Positions 41,756-50,357 of a stretch of DNA of 64,000 bases are shown here, in pieces. Under the pieces are notes generated by a model, which ran no database searches, was not told the DNA's origin, and saw nothing but the letters and a program-made list of their open reading frames with translations. Every line of letters begins with the position of its first letter. Position 1 is the first letter of the stretch. The translations under genes were made by a program, and so were the position numbers. Source of the stretch: CBDDKZ01 sp965230415 (GTDB lineage Bacteria; Bacteroidota; Bacteroidia; Cytophagales; JAAEPT01); assembly GCA_965230415.1 (NCBI GenBank), contig CBDDKZ010000005.1:5332001-5396000 (forward strand). Direction: 5' to 3'.

Positions 41756-43693
41756 ATGAAATTAGATGCAAATATACCAGCAGGCGATTTAGCTGTTAAA
41801 TGGGAAAAATATAAATCTGAGGTAAAATTGGTAAATCCTGCCAACAAGAGATTAATTGATGTTATCGTAGTTGGATCAGGATTGGCAGGAGCTTCTGCCG
41901 CTGCAAGTTTTGGTGAATTGGGTTATAATGTAAAAGTGTTCTGTTTCCAAGACAGCCCAAGGCGAGCGCACTCTATTGCTGCCCAGGGAGGTATCAATGC
42001 AGCAAAAAACTATCAAAACGATGGTGATAGTGTATATCGTTTATTTTACGATACGATTAAGGGTGGAGACTATCGCTCTCGTGAAGCAAATGTACACCGT
42101 CTGGCAGAGGTGAGCCGAAATATTATTGATCAATGTGTTGCACAGGGTGTGCCGTTTGCCCGGGATTACGGTGGTTATTTAGATAACCGGTCATTTGGAG
42201 GTGTTCAGGTAAAACGTACCTTCTACGCAAGAGGCCAAACCGGACAGCAATTATTACTAGGTGCCTACTCGGCCTTAAGTCGCCAAATTAATAAAGGTTC
42301 GGTTGAAATGTACAACCGACATGAAATGCTTGATGTGGTGATCGTGGATGGTAAAGCCCGCGGAATTATTGCAAGAAATTTGATCACAGGAGAAATTGAG
42401 CGACATTCTGCTCACGCAGTGGTATTGGCATCTGGTGGATATGGCAATGTGTTCTATCTTTCCACTAACGCCATGGGTTCTAACGTAACCGCAGCATGGA
42501 AAGCTCATAAAAAGGGCGCAGCATTTGCCAACCCTTGTTATACACAAATTCACCCTACTTGTCTACCAAGAACTGGAGACCATCAATCAAAGCTGACATT
42601 GATGTCAGAGTCTTTGAGAAATGACGGTCGTGTATGGGTTCCTAAAAAAATGGAGGATGTAGAGAAGCTACGTAGCGGAGCGATCACTGCCAATGACATT
42701 CCTGATGAAGACAGGGATTTTTACCTGGAAAGAAGGTATCCGGCATTCGGTAACCTTGTTCCGCGTGATGTTGCTTCGAGAGCTGCCAAAGAACGTTGTG
42801 ACGCAGGATATGGCGTTAATAAAACGAAAGAAGCGGTATTTCTTGATTTTAAATATGCCATAGAACGTATGGGGAAAAAAGCCGTTGAAGCAAAATACGG
42901 TAACCTGTTTCAGATGTATGAAAAAATTGCAGATGAAAACCCTTACGAAGTACCGATGAAAATATATCCGGCTGTGCATTATACCATGGGTGGTCTTTGG
43001 GTAGATTACAATTTGATGACTTCGGTTCCAGGTTTATATGCCACCGGGGAATGTAATTTCTCGGACCACGGTGCGAACAGACTTGGAGCATCTGCGCTTA
43101 TGCAAGGGCTTGCAGATGGTTACTTCGTTATTCCTTATACAATTGGTAACTATTTGGCTGATGATATCCGAACGGGAAAAATACCTACCGATACTCCTGA
43201 GTTCGACGAAGCCGAGGCTAAGGTAAAAGCCCAGATCGATTCGTTTATGAATAACAATGGTGCTAAATCCGTGGACTATTTCCATAAAAGACTCGGTGCT
43301 GTCATGTGGGAAAAATGTGGAATGGCAAGAAACGCAGAAGGGTTAAAGCAGGCTATTGAAGAAATAAAGGAGATAAAGGCTGAATTTTATAAGGAAGTCC
43401 GTGTACCGGGCGACAAAAACGAATTAAATCCGGAACTAGAAAAAGCGTTACGTGTTGCTGATTTTCTGGAATTAGGCGAACTTATGTGTCATGATGCACT
43501 CAATAGAGAGGAGTCTTGCGGAGGCCACTTTAGAGAAGAACACCAGACAGAAGAAGGTGAAGCATTAAGACACGATGATAATTATGCCTACGTTGCGGCC
43601 TGGGAATACACTTCGTCAGACTCGGAACCTATTCTTCACAAAGAAGATCTTGTTTATGAGAATGTTGAGATGAAGCAACGAAGTTATAAATAA
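41756..43693 (+). CDS. sdhA: Succinate dehydrogenase / fumarate reductase flavoprotein subunit
   Basis: 645 residues. FAD-binding G-S-G-L-A-G-A-S-A-A near 40-49, the FAD-His segment R-R-A-H-S-I-A-A-Q-G-G-I, then Y-C-Y-T-Q-I-H-P-T and the substrate region H-G-A-N-R-L-G-A-S-A-L. The C-terminal helical domain includes R-E-E-S-C-G-G-H-F-R. It oxidises succinate to fumarate in the citric acid cycle and respiratory chain. Middle gene of sdhCAB. Confidence 0.96.
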   Translation: MKLDANIPAGDLAVKWEKYKSEVKLVNPANKRLIDVIVVGSGLAGASAAASFGELGYNVKVFCFQDSPRRAHSIAAQGGINAAKNYQNDGDSVYRLFYDTIKGGDYRSREANVHRLAEVSRNIIDQCVAQGVPFARDYGGYLDNRSFGGVQVKRTFYARGQTGQQLLLGAYSALSRQINKGSVEMYNRHEMLDVVIVDGKARGIIARNLITGEIERHSAHAVVLASGGYGNVFYLSTNAMGSNVTAAWKAHKKGAAFANPCYTQIHPTCLPRTGDHQSKLTLMSESLRNDGRVWVPKKMEDVEKLRSGAITANDIPDEDRDFYLERRYPAFGNLVPRDVASRAAKERCDAGYGVNKTKEAVFLDFKYAIERMGKKAVEAKYGNLFQMYEKIADENPYEVPMKIYPAVHYTMGGLWVDYNLMTSVPGLYATGECNFSDHGANRLGASALMQGLADGYFVIPYTIGNYLADDIRTGKIPTDTPEFDEAEAKVKAQIDSFMNNNGAKSVDYFHKRLGAVMWEKCGMARNAEGLKQAIEEIKEIKAEFYKEVRVPGDKNELNPELEKALRVADFLELGELMCHDALNREESCGGHFREEHQTEEGEALRHDDNYAYVAAWEYTSSDSEPILHKEDLVYENVEMKQRSYK

Positions 43694-43747
43694 GCTATAA
43701 ATCATTGTAATTACCTGAAGTTGAAAGCTTCATAATAAATAGTTAAT

Positions 43748-44500
43748 ATGGATCTAAATCTTAAAATCTGGAGACAAAAAAACAACGACACCGAAGGTAA
43801 AATGGTGGACTACAAGCTCTCCAATGTCTCTGAAGACAGCTCCTTTTTGGAAATGATGGATCAGTTGAACAACGAACTCATTGAAAAAGGAGAAGATCCC
43901 GTAGCATTTGACCATGATTGCAGAGAAGGTATTTGTGGCATGTGTAGCTTATACATCAATGGACGTCCACACGGACCAAGTAATGAAACGACTACCTGTC
44001 AGTTGCATATGCGCTCTTTTAAAGATGGAGATACGATTTATATCGAACCATGGCGCGCCAATGCATTTCCTGTAATAAAAGATCTTACTGTAGACCGCTC
44101 GGCATTTGACCGTATTATTCAAGCCGGAGGGTATGTATCGGTAAACACTGGTAATGCCCCTGATGCGCATGCTACTCCCGTACCAAAAATTGACGCTGAC
44201 GAAGCTTTTGATGCGGCAACATGTATTGGTTGCGGAGCTTGTGTGGCTGCCTGCAAAAATGCTTCGGCAATGCTCTTTACATCTGCAAAGATTTCACATT
44301 TGGCCCTGTTACCTCAGGGGCAGGTTGAAGCAAAAGAAAGAGCAGAGAAAATGGTAGCGCAAATGGATGAAGAAGGGTTTGGTGCCTGTACAAATACAGG
44401 AGCTTGTGAAGCTGAATGTCCAAAAGGAATCTCTTTAAATCACATTGCCCGAATGAACAGATCGTTCTTCAATGCAAAGCTTACATCTAAGAACAACTAA
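43748..44500 (+). CDS. sdhB: Succinate dehydrogenase iron-sulfur subunit
   Basis: 250 residues. The [2Fe-2S] ligands are C-R-E-G-I-C-G-M-C and, further on, T-T-C-Q. The [4Fe-4S] and [3Fe-4S] clusters are bound by C-I-G-C-G-A-C-V-A-A-C and by C-T-N-T-G-A-C-E-A-E-C-P-K-G-I. All ligands are intact. Final gene of the sdhCAB set, followed by a strong terminator. Confidence 0.96.
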   Translation: MDLNLKIWRQKNNDTEGKMVDYKLSNVSEDSSFLEMMDQLNNELIEKGEDPVAFDHDCREGICGMCSLYINGRPHGPSNETTTCQLHMRSFKDGDTIYIEPWRANAFPVIKDLTVDRSAFDRIIQAGGYVSVNTGNAPDAHATPVPKIDADEAFDAATCIGCGACVAACKNASAMLFTSAKISHLALLPQGQVEAKERAEKMVAQMDEEGFGACTNTGACEAECPKGISLNHIARMNRSFFNAKLTSKNN

Positions 44501-44524
44501 AAACTTTACTTAAACTACAAACTG

Positions 44525-44552
44525 AAGGGGTGACGATTGTCACCCTTTTTTT
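44525..44552 (+). terminator. Terminator after sdhB
   Basis: GGGTGAC (44528-44534) pairs with GTCACCC (44539-44545) around a GATT loop, followed by seven T. Flanking A and T extend the stem. A textbook intrinsic terminator. Confidence 0.85.
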
Positions 44553-44595
44553 ATGCTCTCAATTACCTCCTGTTTTTTTATTCGATCTGTTTCAA

Positions 44596-45690
44596 TCAAA
44601 GTGGAGAAACAGGTATTTCGGCCAATTTCAAATTAATCTTATTAATCTGGCCTTGCTTTACAGACAGTTTGCTATCCACAATTTCAACATCAGTGGACAA
44701 GGCTTCTATGTCTTGATTTTTTTTATCAATTTCTGCTTCAGACAGTGTAATCGTTTCCTGGGACTGCTGCGCTTTATTTTTGTTCTTTGTAATGTTCTGT
44801 TCATTTCGCACAATCACCTTATTTGCCCTGGCAATTTCATTTTTTAACTTCATTAACTTACCGGATATATCTTTCTTCTTATTGACTAGCAATTCCATAT
44901 CTTCCGGTTTATCAGTACCTAATTCAGCTATTTGATCATCCAGTTGATTCAGGCTCTCCTGGTGTTCATTCAAATAGCTCTCTTTATACTTAATTTCATC
45001 TTTCTTTTGCTCCATATTTGTCAGTGACTTTTCGATATTCGTTTCTGCTCTCAATCTATTTTTTTGTGCTAATGATATTGTTCTGTTTAGTTGTACCAAA
45101 TCATTTTTAACCCGTTTCCGGTCGTTTACAAGTCGTTCTTTGCGTTGCATAAGATCCCCTTTCTGATCTTGTAACTTTTGGAGCAATCTATTATAGTATT
45201 GTGTATAATACTTACTCACCGATCGGTGAAGAAAAGATTTCATGGCCCTGTATTTTGTATCATCGTACGATGAATCGAATGAGCTACCCGCAACATCGGT
45301 AATGCCAAATTCAACACGTACCCGGGTACCATAATCATACATTCTACAGTACACATTAATTTCCTGATGGGTGATTTCAGGTATATGAATTAATCTGGCC
45401 TGGTATACCTCTTTCTTATTTTTCAGTCGAATATGATAGTCATCCCTGAAAAATTTGGTCCAGTAAGTGGTAAAATCATCTGATCGTGCTTCTACATCGC
45501 AATAGATTCCTGATATAAATTCTTTTGCCAATTTAACGCTACCTCTATGAATATTTATTTGTATGCGCTCCTGATCAGCTGCAGATATTTCTTTTTCAAA
45601 AAGTAAGCTATCAGAAACCTCTTGTGCCAATAATTTGGCTGGAAAGAGTAATAAAAGAAGCAAAGTGTTTATAAAAAGATATTTTTTCAT
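44596..45690 (-). CDS. Exported coiled-coil protein of unknown function
   Basis: 364 residues. Signal peptide of ~22 residues (L-L-L-L-L-L-F-P-A-K-L-L-A-Q). Residues ~30-160 form a beta-rich domain. Residues ~165-350 are one long coiled coil rich in Lys, Glu and Gln (L-L-Q-K-L-Q-D-Q-K-G-D-L, then M-E-Q-K-K-D-E-I). No membrane segment is seen, so it would be a periplasmic or surface protein. A candidate promoter and palindrome lie about 230 bases upstream. Function unknown. Confidence 0.6.
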   Translation of the reverse strand: MKKYLFINTLLLLLLFPAKLLAQEVSDSLLFEKEISAADQERIQINIHRGSVKLAKEFISGIYCDVEARSDDFTTYWTKFFRDDYHIRLKNKKEVYQARLIHIPEITHQEINVYCRMYDYGTRVRVEFGITDVAGSSFDSSYDDTKYRAMKSFLHRSVSKYYTQYYNRLLQKLQDQKGDLMQRKERLVNDRKRVKNDLVQLNRTISLAQKNRLRAETNIEKSLTNMEQKKDEIKYKESYLNEHQESLNQLDDQIAELGTDKPEDMELLVNKKKDISGKLMKLKNEIARANKVIVRNEQNITKNKNKAQQSQETITLSEAEIDKKNQDIEALSTDVEIVDSKLSVKQGQINKINLKLAEIPVSPL

Positions 45691-45898
45691 TGATTAATAA
45701 TCATATTGAAATCTGGTATTCAACCCCGATCACCCCTCCTCATGCATCTAAAAACTCAAAAAGACGAAACACAGGCATTCATTTCACTTATGCTCAACAA
45801 ACATTCAATGCAATTAAGCACAAAGAATTAACCGATTGCATTGAACTCGTTCTGCTACAGTTAATTGTTATAGATGAAATCCGGATTCATAATCCCGT

Positions 45899-45929
45899 TT
45901 AAATCTAATTAGATTTAACGGCAAAAGTA
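45899..45929 (-). promoter_or_regulatory. 20-bp palindrome beside a candidate -7 box
   Basis: TTAAATCTAATTAGATTTAA (45899-45918) is a perfect 20-base palindrome. On the minus strand TACTTTTG (45929-45922) matches TAnnTTTG and sits 3 bases upstream of it, so the transcript start would fall at the palindrome edge, an operator-like geometry. The downstream gene (start 45690) would then have a ~225-base leader. The rest of 45691-45945 has no gene I can support. Confidence 0.45.
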
Positions 45930-45945
45930 ATCAAACGTTATAAAT

Positions 45946-47667
45946 TCATCGCAGTACTTTTCTAATTGCGTCTTCCAATTCGTGTTTATTAACCGGTTTT
46001 GTTATAAGGGCATCAAAACCTACACTTTTAACGACTTTGGCGGTGGCCTCACTAACGTCCGCTGTAAGTGCTATAATCGGTTGTTTAGGATCATTTTCTT
46101 TTATAATCCGGGTTGCTTCTTCACCATCCATTTCCGGCATCTGCAAATCCATCAATATTACCGCATAGCTAATATCTTCAGACATTTCTACTGCCAAACG
46201 ACCATTCTCGACCAGATCGAATTCACAGTTCCATGATTTAATGAACCTTTCAATAACTATTTGATTGAACTCATTATCTTCAGCTACAAGGATTCTTTTT
46301 CCATTCAGGTTTAATTTGGCACCTTCTTTTTTATTAGGCTCTTTAGGTGCATTATATGTTTCCAGCTCTATTACAAAATAGAAGGTCGAGCCTACACCTT
46401 CCTGGCTGTTCACATAAATAGAAGAGCCCATTAAGTCTAATAATTTTTGTGTAATGGCAAGCCCTAGTCCCGACCCACCGTACTCTCTTGTTGTAGATGA
46501 ACTTTCTTGTGTAAATGCATCGAAAATTCGATTTAACATATCCCTTTTTATTCCTATGCCGTTGTCACTGACTTCGACATAAAAAGTATGCGAGTTTATA
46601 TCTTGTTTCACTCCTTCAACAGATATAACTATTTCACCACCATCGGTAAATTTCACGGCATTACTAATGAGATTGGTCATCACTTGCGACAAACGTAAAC
46701 TGTCGCCTTTTAAATTATGCGGAAGGGAGTTTTGATAATTGAGGGTAATCTTATTTTTTTTCTTTCCGCATTCTACAGAAAATGAAGCAACAATATTTTC
46801 TATTAACTCCTTAAAGTTTATAGGTTCTTTTTCCAGTAAAAGCTTTTTCTGCTCAATTTTTGCAAAGTCCAACACATCATTGGTAAGTAATTTCAGGTTT
46901 TCGGCCGATTTACGTAAAGTTTGAAGCAGGTTCAAGTGATCTTTTTTAGGCGTATCTTCAATCATTACGTCACTTAAACCTATTATTGCATTCATTGGAG
47001 TTCTTATTTCATGACTCATGATAGACAGAAACTGGTCTTTCGATTTCAAGGCTTCAATGGCCTCTTTCCTTGTCTGATCCAATTCTTGCCAAGCCTCATT
47101 ATCGGTGCGAATAAAAACATAAATAATATATAGGAGATACAATAAAACAAAAGCCGTTAGAACAGGAAACAAGATTACTGCATGCAGCTCCGAGAAATGA
47201 ATTTTACTGCCGTTGCTAATACCCGTATATAGAAAAATAACGTTGAGCGCAATTGCCAATACCGTTAAAACGGCAAATACCATCCCATATCTTATATTTA
47301 GGGTAAAAGAAGCTATTAAAATGATGATGAGGTACCATCCAACTACAATAATAGAAACATCATTACCCAAGAGGGTATTTGCTACAAAGCTCAAAAAAAA
47401 CTGTCCAAAACAAAAAATCAATGCTGTTACCTTAAGAGATTGATGCTTTAGACTGTAAAGCGTACCCAAATACAATAACACGCTGAGCACAATATTTATT
47501 GTTATCATGAGGTTAGGAATGAAAACAACAGCTATTGGAAGGCATATAAGAGGCAGCGCAATATAACTTAGCGTTATATGAAACAACATCAAAATCTTTG
47601 CTTTTTCAGCATAAGAATTTGAATTCGAAAGAACGTCTTTTAGAAAATAGTCTTTAATTCGTTTCAT
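45946..47667 (-). CDS. Hybrid sensor histidine kinase / response regulator
   Basis: 573 residues. Six hydrophobic segments in ~25-190 form a membrane sensor with no known periplasmic domain. HisKA follows with S-I-M-S-H-E-I-R-T-P-M-N-A (phospho-His near 218). The ATPase domain has N-box Q-V-M-T-N-L-I-S-N-A-V-K-F, D-N-G-I-G-I and G-G-S-G-L-G-L. A C-terminal receiver carries V-A-E-D-N-E-F-N and the phospho-Asp in I-L-M-D-L-Q-M-P, with K in I-T-K-P-V. No output domain is attached, so it must pass phosphate to an unseen partner. Signal unknown. Confidence 0.92.
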   Translation of the reverse strand: MKRIKDYFLKDVLSNSNSYAEKAKILMLFHITLSYIALPLICLPIAVVFIPNLMITINIVLSVLLYLGTLYSLKHQSLKVTALIFCFGQFFLSFVANTLLGNDVSIIVVGWYLIIILIASFTLNIRYGMVFAVLTVLAIALNVIFLYTGISNGSKIHFSELHAVILFPVLTAFVLLYLLYIIYVFIRTDNEAWQELDQTRKEAIEALKSKDQFLSIMSHEIRTPMNAIIGLSDVMIEDTPKKDHLNLLQTLRKSAENLKLLTNDVLDFAKIEQKKLLLEKEPINFKELIENIVASFSVECGKKKNKITLNYQNSLPHNLKGDSLRLSQVMTNLISNAVKFTDGGEIVISVEGVKQDINSHTFYVEVSDNGIGIKRDMLNRIFDAFTQESSSTTREYGGSGLGLAITQKLLDLMGSSIYVNSQEGVGSTFYFVIELETYNAPKEPNKKEGAKLNLNGKRILVAEDNEFNQIVIERFIKSWNCEFDLVENGRLAVEMSEDISYAVILMDLQMPEMDGEEATRIIKENDPKQPIIALTADVSEATAKVVKSVGFDALITKPVNKHELEDAIRKVLR

Positions 47668-47822
47668 TTAAAGCCTAGCGCACTTAATAACATGTAAAAT
47701 TAGCGTTTATTTTTTATTAAGGTTAAGCATATTACGTAATAAATACATTTATGTTAACTTATTACCTAGCATATAAATCGTAAAAATTGCTAACTAAGAG
47801 CCTCGAGTACAACTAAAACAGG

Positions 47823-48599
47823 TCAGAGATCCCATCCTTCATTGAGCTGAGCAATTTGGTGATGGGCAGTCATATCGTACTGACAGGGAACTATGGATAC
47901 AAAATTATTTGCAATAGCCCATTCGTCTGTATCCTCTCCTTTGTCGCTATTTACAAATTCTCCCGACATCCAAAAGTAGCGTCTGTTATGTGGGTCATAA
48001 CGTTCCTCAAATTGCTCCTGCCACGATGCTTTGGCTTGTCTGCAAATTTTAATGCCACGCAGCTCTTCGGTACTTTTTTCGGGAAAGTTTACATTTAAGG
48101 CGATGCCTGTGCCCATATCATTTTCCAGTGCCTGAGCTATGACTATTCGCATAAATTTTGAAGTATGATCCAAGTCAGCCTCCGGGTCATAGGAACACAG
48201 GCTAAAGCCTACAGCGGGAATATTCTCTATAGCCGCTTCTATTGCTGCAGACATTGTACCGGAATAGATTACAGATATGGAAGAATTATTACCATGATTA
48301 ACACCGCTAAGTACGAGGTCTATATGCTGTTCTTCCATTAAGAAATTCTTACCCAGTTTCACACAGTCTGCCGGTGTACCGGAACATTCATATGCTTCTA
48401 CGCCATCAAACAATGTACTTCTGTCTAACCTCAAAGTTTCTCCTATTGTAATGGCATGTCCCATTCCTGATTGTGGCTTATTGGGAGCAATTACAACAAC
48501 TTCTCCAAACTCTTTTGCAATAGTGATGAGGTGTTGTATTCCCCTTGAAGTAATTCCGTCGTCGTTAGTTACCAGTATTAGAGGTTTGTCTTTTTTCAT
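47823..48599 (-). CDS. surE: 5'-nucleotidase SurE
   Basis: 258 residues. Metal-site motif L-V-T-N-D-D-G-I (D14, D15 region), S-G-T-P-A-D-C-V, G-V-N-H-G-N-N-S and Y-S-G-T-M-S-A-A-I-E-A are all family-like. It dephosphorylates nucleoside 5'- and 3'-monophosphates. It is last in the dnaG-surE run and overlaps the upstream gene by 4 bases. About 155 bases follow to the kinase start at 47667; they hold only an ATTACGTAAT palindrome at 47731-47740. Confidence 0.94.
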   Translation of the reverse strand: MKKDKPLILVTNDDGITSRGIQHLITIAKEFGEVVVIAPNKPQSGMGHAITIGETLRLDRSTLFDGVEAYECSGTPADCVKLGKNFLMEEQHIDLVLSGVNHGNNSSISVIYSGTMSAAIEAAIENIPAVGFSLCSYDPEADLDHTSKFMRIVIAQALENDMGTGIALNVNFPEKSTEELRGIKICRQAKASWQEQFEERYDPHNRRYFWMSGEFVNSDKGEDTDEWAIANNFVSIVPCQYDMTAHHQIAQLNEGWDL

Positions 48600-49234
48600 T
48601 TCAAAGCGTTATAATATTCAAAGATGGCAATAATATCTTTTTCTTTTCTAAAATTGAGCTTTTTATCTTTAACAAAAGCCTCTATTTGTTCATACGCTGC
48701 TCCGAAAATTTTCAAAAATAACTTTTTCTTTAAAGGCAGGCTTTTTAAGGGCCCCTTTTGATCTAAATAATAGAGATAAGTGATCATTTGTTCTCTTTTT
48801 GTGGCTACGTATGGATAATAGCTAATAACTTCGTCGCGCACAATTATTCGTTGTTGTCTGTAAAGTGTAAATTTACCTTCTACCAAGTTTTCAACAAATA
48901 TGCGTCTTTTAAAGCCGTTCATATCTTTGAAATCGACAGAAATGTAGACTTGTTCACTACTTTTCGTGGAATCGATCAAATGCACCGCTGTGGCCTGAAA
49001 AGCACTATAAGTAAAAATTTTATTCTGATAATGACATAAAACGATATCCCTTCTAAAGTCCATTTCGAGGTTACCGTTAATGGTATCATCCTCTATTATG
49101 ACTTTACCAGGCATTATCACGTTTTTACTTGACGATTGCGCCAAAACCGACGCATGTATAACAAACGAACAGATTAAAAGTATAATCCGAAATAATAATT
49201 GCTTAGTATTATGACATATTATTGACAAGTTCAT
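48596..49234 (-). CDS. Exported protein of unknown function
   Basis: 212 residues. N-terminal hydrophobic stretch ~12-32 (L-F-R-I-I-L-L-I-C-S-F-V-I-H-A-S-V-L-A-Q), a signal peptide. The mature half opens V-I-M-P-G-K-V-I-I-E-D-D-T-I-N-G-N-L, beta-rich, then helices to the end. I recall similar exported Bacteroidota proteins without a role. It overlaps ribBA by 26 bases and surE by 4, so it is translated within the operon. No function is offered. Confidence 0.6.
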   Translation of the reverse strand: MNLSIICHNTKQLLFRIILLICSFVIHASVLAQSSSKNVIMPGKVIIEDDTINGNLEMDFRRDIVLCHYQNKIFTYSAFQATAVHLIDSTKSSEQVYISVDFKDMNGFKRRIFVENLVEGKFTLYRQQRIIVRDEVISYYPYVATKREQMITYLYYLDQKGPLKSLPLKKKLFLKIFGAAYEQIEAFVKDKKLNFRKEKDIIAIFEYYNALK

Positions 49235-50357
49235 TTTTTATGGACACATGATCTACAATTTCCAAACCATAACCCAACAATCCAGACCTTTTGACTTTTG
49301 AATTACTTAATAGTTTAATTTTCGAAATATTTAAATCTCTCAGAATTTGTGCTCCTACACCATAATCTTTGGAATCCATATTTCCTTTGAGCAGCTTTGC
49401 CATTTCCTGCGCTGAGAGCTTTTCTTTTTCCTGAGCTTTCAATTTATCAAGCAGGTTCAGCCCCCTACCTTCCTGATTCATTTGTAAAATAACACCTTTT
49501 CCGTTTTGTGCCACTACTTCGATCGCTTCTTTTAGGTCATTAGTACTATCCAGATCAAAAAAAGCACCCGATTGATTTGACGAGTATACACGTACCAACA
49601 CCGATTCATCTGCTGCCCACTCTCCCTTTATTAAAGCCATATGTACATCATTGGAATGTTCTTGCCGATACATTTTGAGTGTGAACTCACCAGCGGCAAG
49701 TTCCACTTTTTTGGACAGTTCACAGCTTATCAGAGACTCTCGGTCCAACCTGTAAGCAATGAGATCTTTGATGGACACCAGTTTCAAATCAAACTTTTCA
49801 GCCACTTTAAGCAAATCGGGATAACGTGCCATGGTGCCATCCTCATTCATAATCTCTACTAATACACCTGCGGGTTTAAATCCTGCCAGACGTGCAAAAT
49901 CTACAGATGCTTCGGTATGGCCTACTCTTCTGAGCACACCTCCATCTTTCGATTTAAGGGGAAAAATATGTCCCGGGCGGCCGAGGTCTTCGGGTTTGGT
50001 ATTTTCGTCCACTAAAGCGCGGATGGTTTTTGCTCTATCACTGGCAGAGATCCCGGTAGTACATCCATGGCCGATAAGGTCTACCGAAATAGTAAACGGA
50101 GTTTCATGCAAGGCGGTGTTTTTACCGACCATCATGTCAAGACCGAGCCTGTTGCATAGCTCTTCGTGCAAAGGTGCACAAATCAAACCTCTGGCGTGAG
50201 TAGCCATAAAGTTAACAATCTCAGGGGTAGCACATTCCGCTGCACAAATAAAATCTCCTTCGTTTTCTCTATTTTCGTCATCTACGACGATAATCACCTT
50301 ACCCTCCTTAATATCGGCTATTGCCGATTCAATAGAATCTAACTTTCTTTCGTCCAT
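49209..50357 (-). CDS. ribB: 3,4-dihydroxy-2-butanone-4-phosphate synthase with degenerate GTP cyclohydrolase II domain
   Basis: 382 residues. Residues 1-205 are an intact DHBP synthase: D-D-E-N-R-E-N-E-G-D (26-35), H-G-C-T-T-G-I-S-A-S-D-R (97-108) and H-T-E-A (147-150). Residues ~210-382 align with GTP cyclohydrolase II (R-V-Y-S-S-N near 256-261, Q-E-G-R-G, then I-K-L-L-S-N-S). Yet the three zinc cysteines of active RibA are absent: the H-S-E-C position is Y-S-S-N and the C-D-C segment is D-S-T-N with a 2-residue gap. So only the first activity looks live; a separate ribA is expected elsewhere. The ATG overlaps the upstream stop as TAATG. Confidence 0.88.
   Translation of the reverse strand: MDERKLDSIESAIADIKEGKVIIVVDDENRENEGDFICAAECATPEIVNFMATHARGLICAPLHEELCNRLGLDMMVGKNTALHETPFTISVDLIGHGCTTGISASDRAKTIRALVDENTKPEDLGRPGHIFPLKSKDGGVLRRVGHTEASVDFARLAGFKPAGVLVEIMNEDGTMARYPDLLKVAEKFDLKLVSIKDLIAYRLDRESLISCELSKKVELAAGEFTLKMYRQEHSNDVHMALIKGEWAADESVLVRVYSSNQSGAFFDLDSTNDLKEAIEVVAQNGKGVILQMNQEGRGLNLLDKLKAQEKEKLSAQEMAKLLKGNMDSKDYGVGAQILRDLNISKIKLLSNSKVKRSGLLGYGLEIVDHVSIKNELVNNMS

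Noticed and set aside
45690..45902. A 70-codon plus-strand frame as a gene
   Set aside because: It begins at the 5' end of the minus-strand gene, has no good promoter or family-like sequence, and looks like a chance frame in intergenic DNA.
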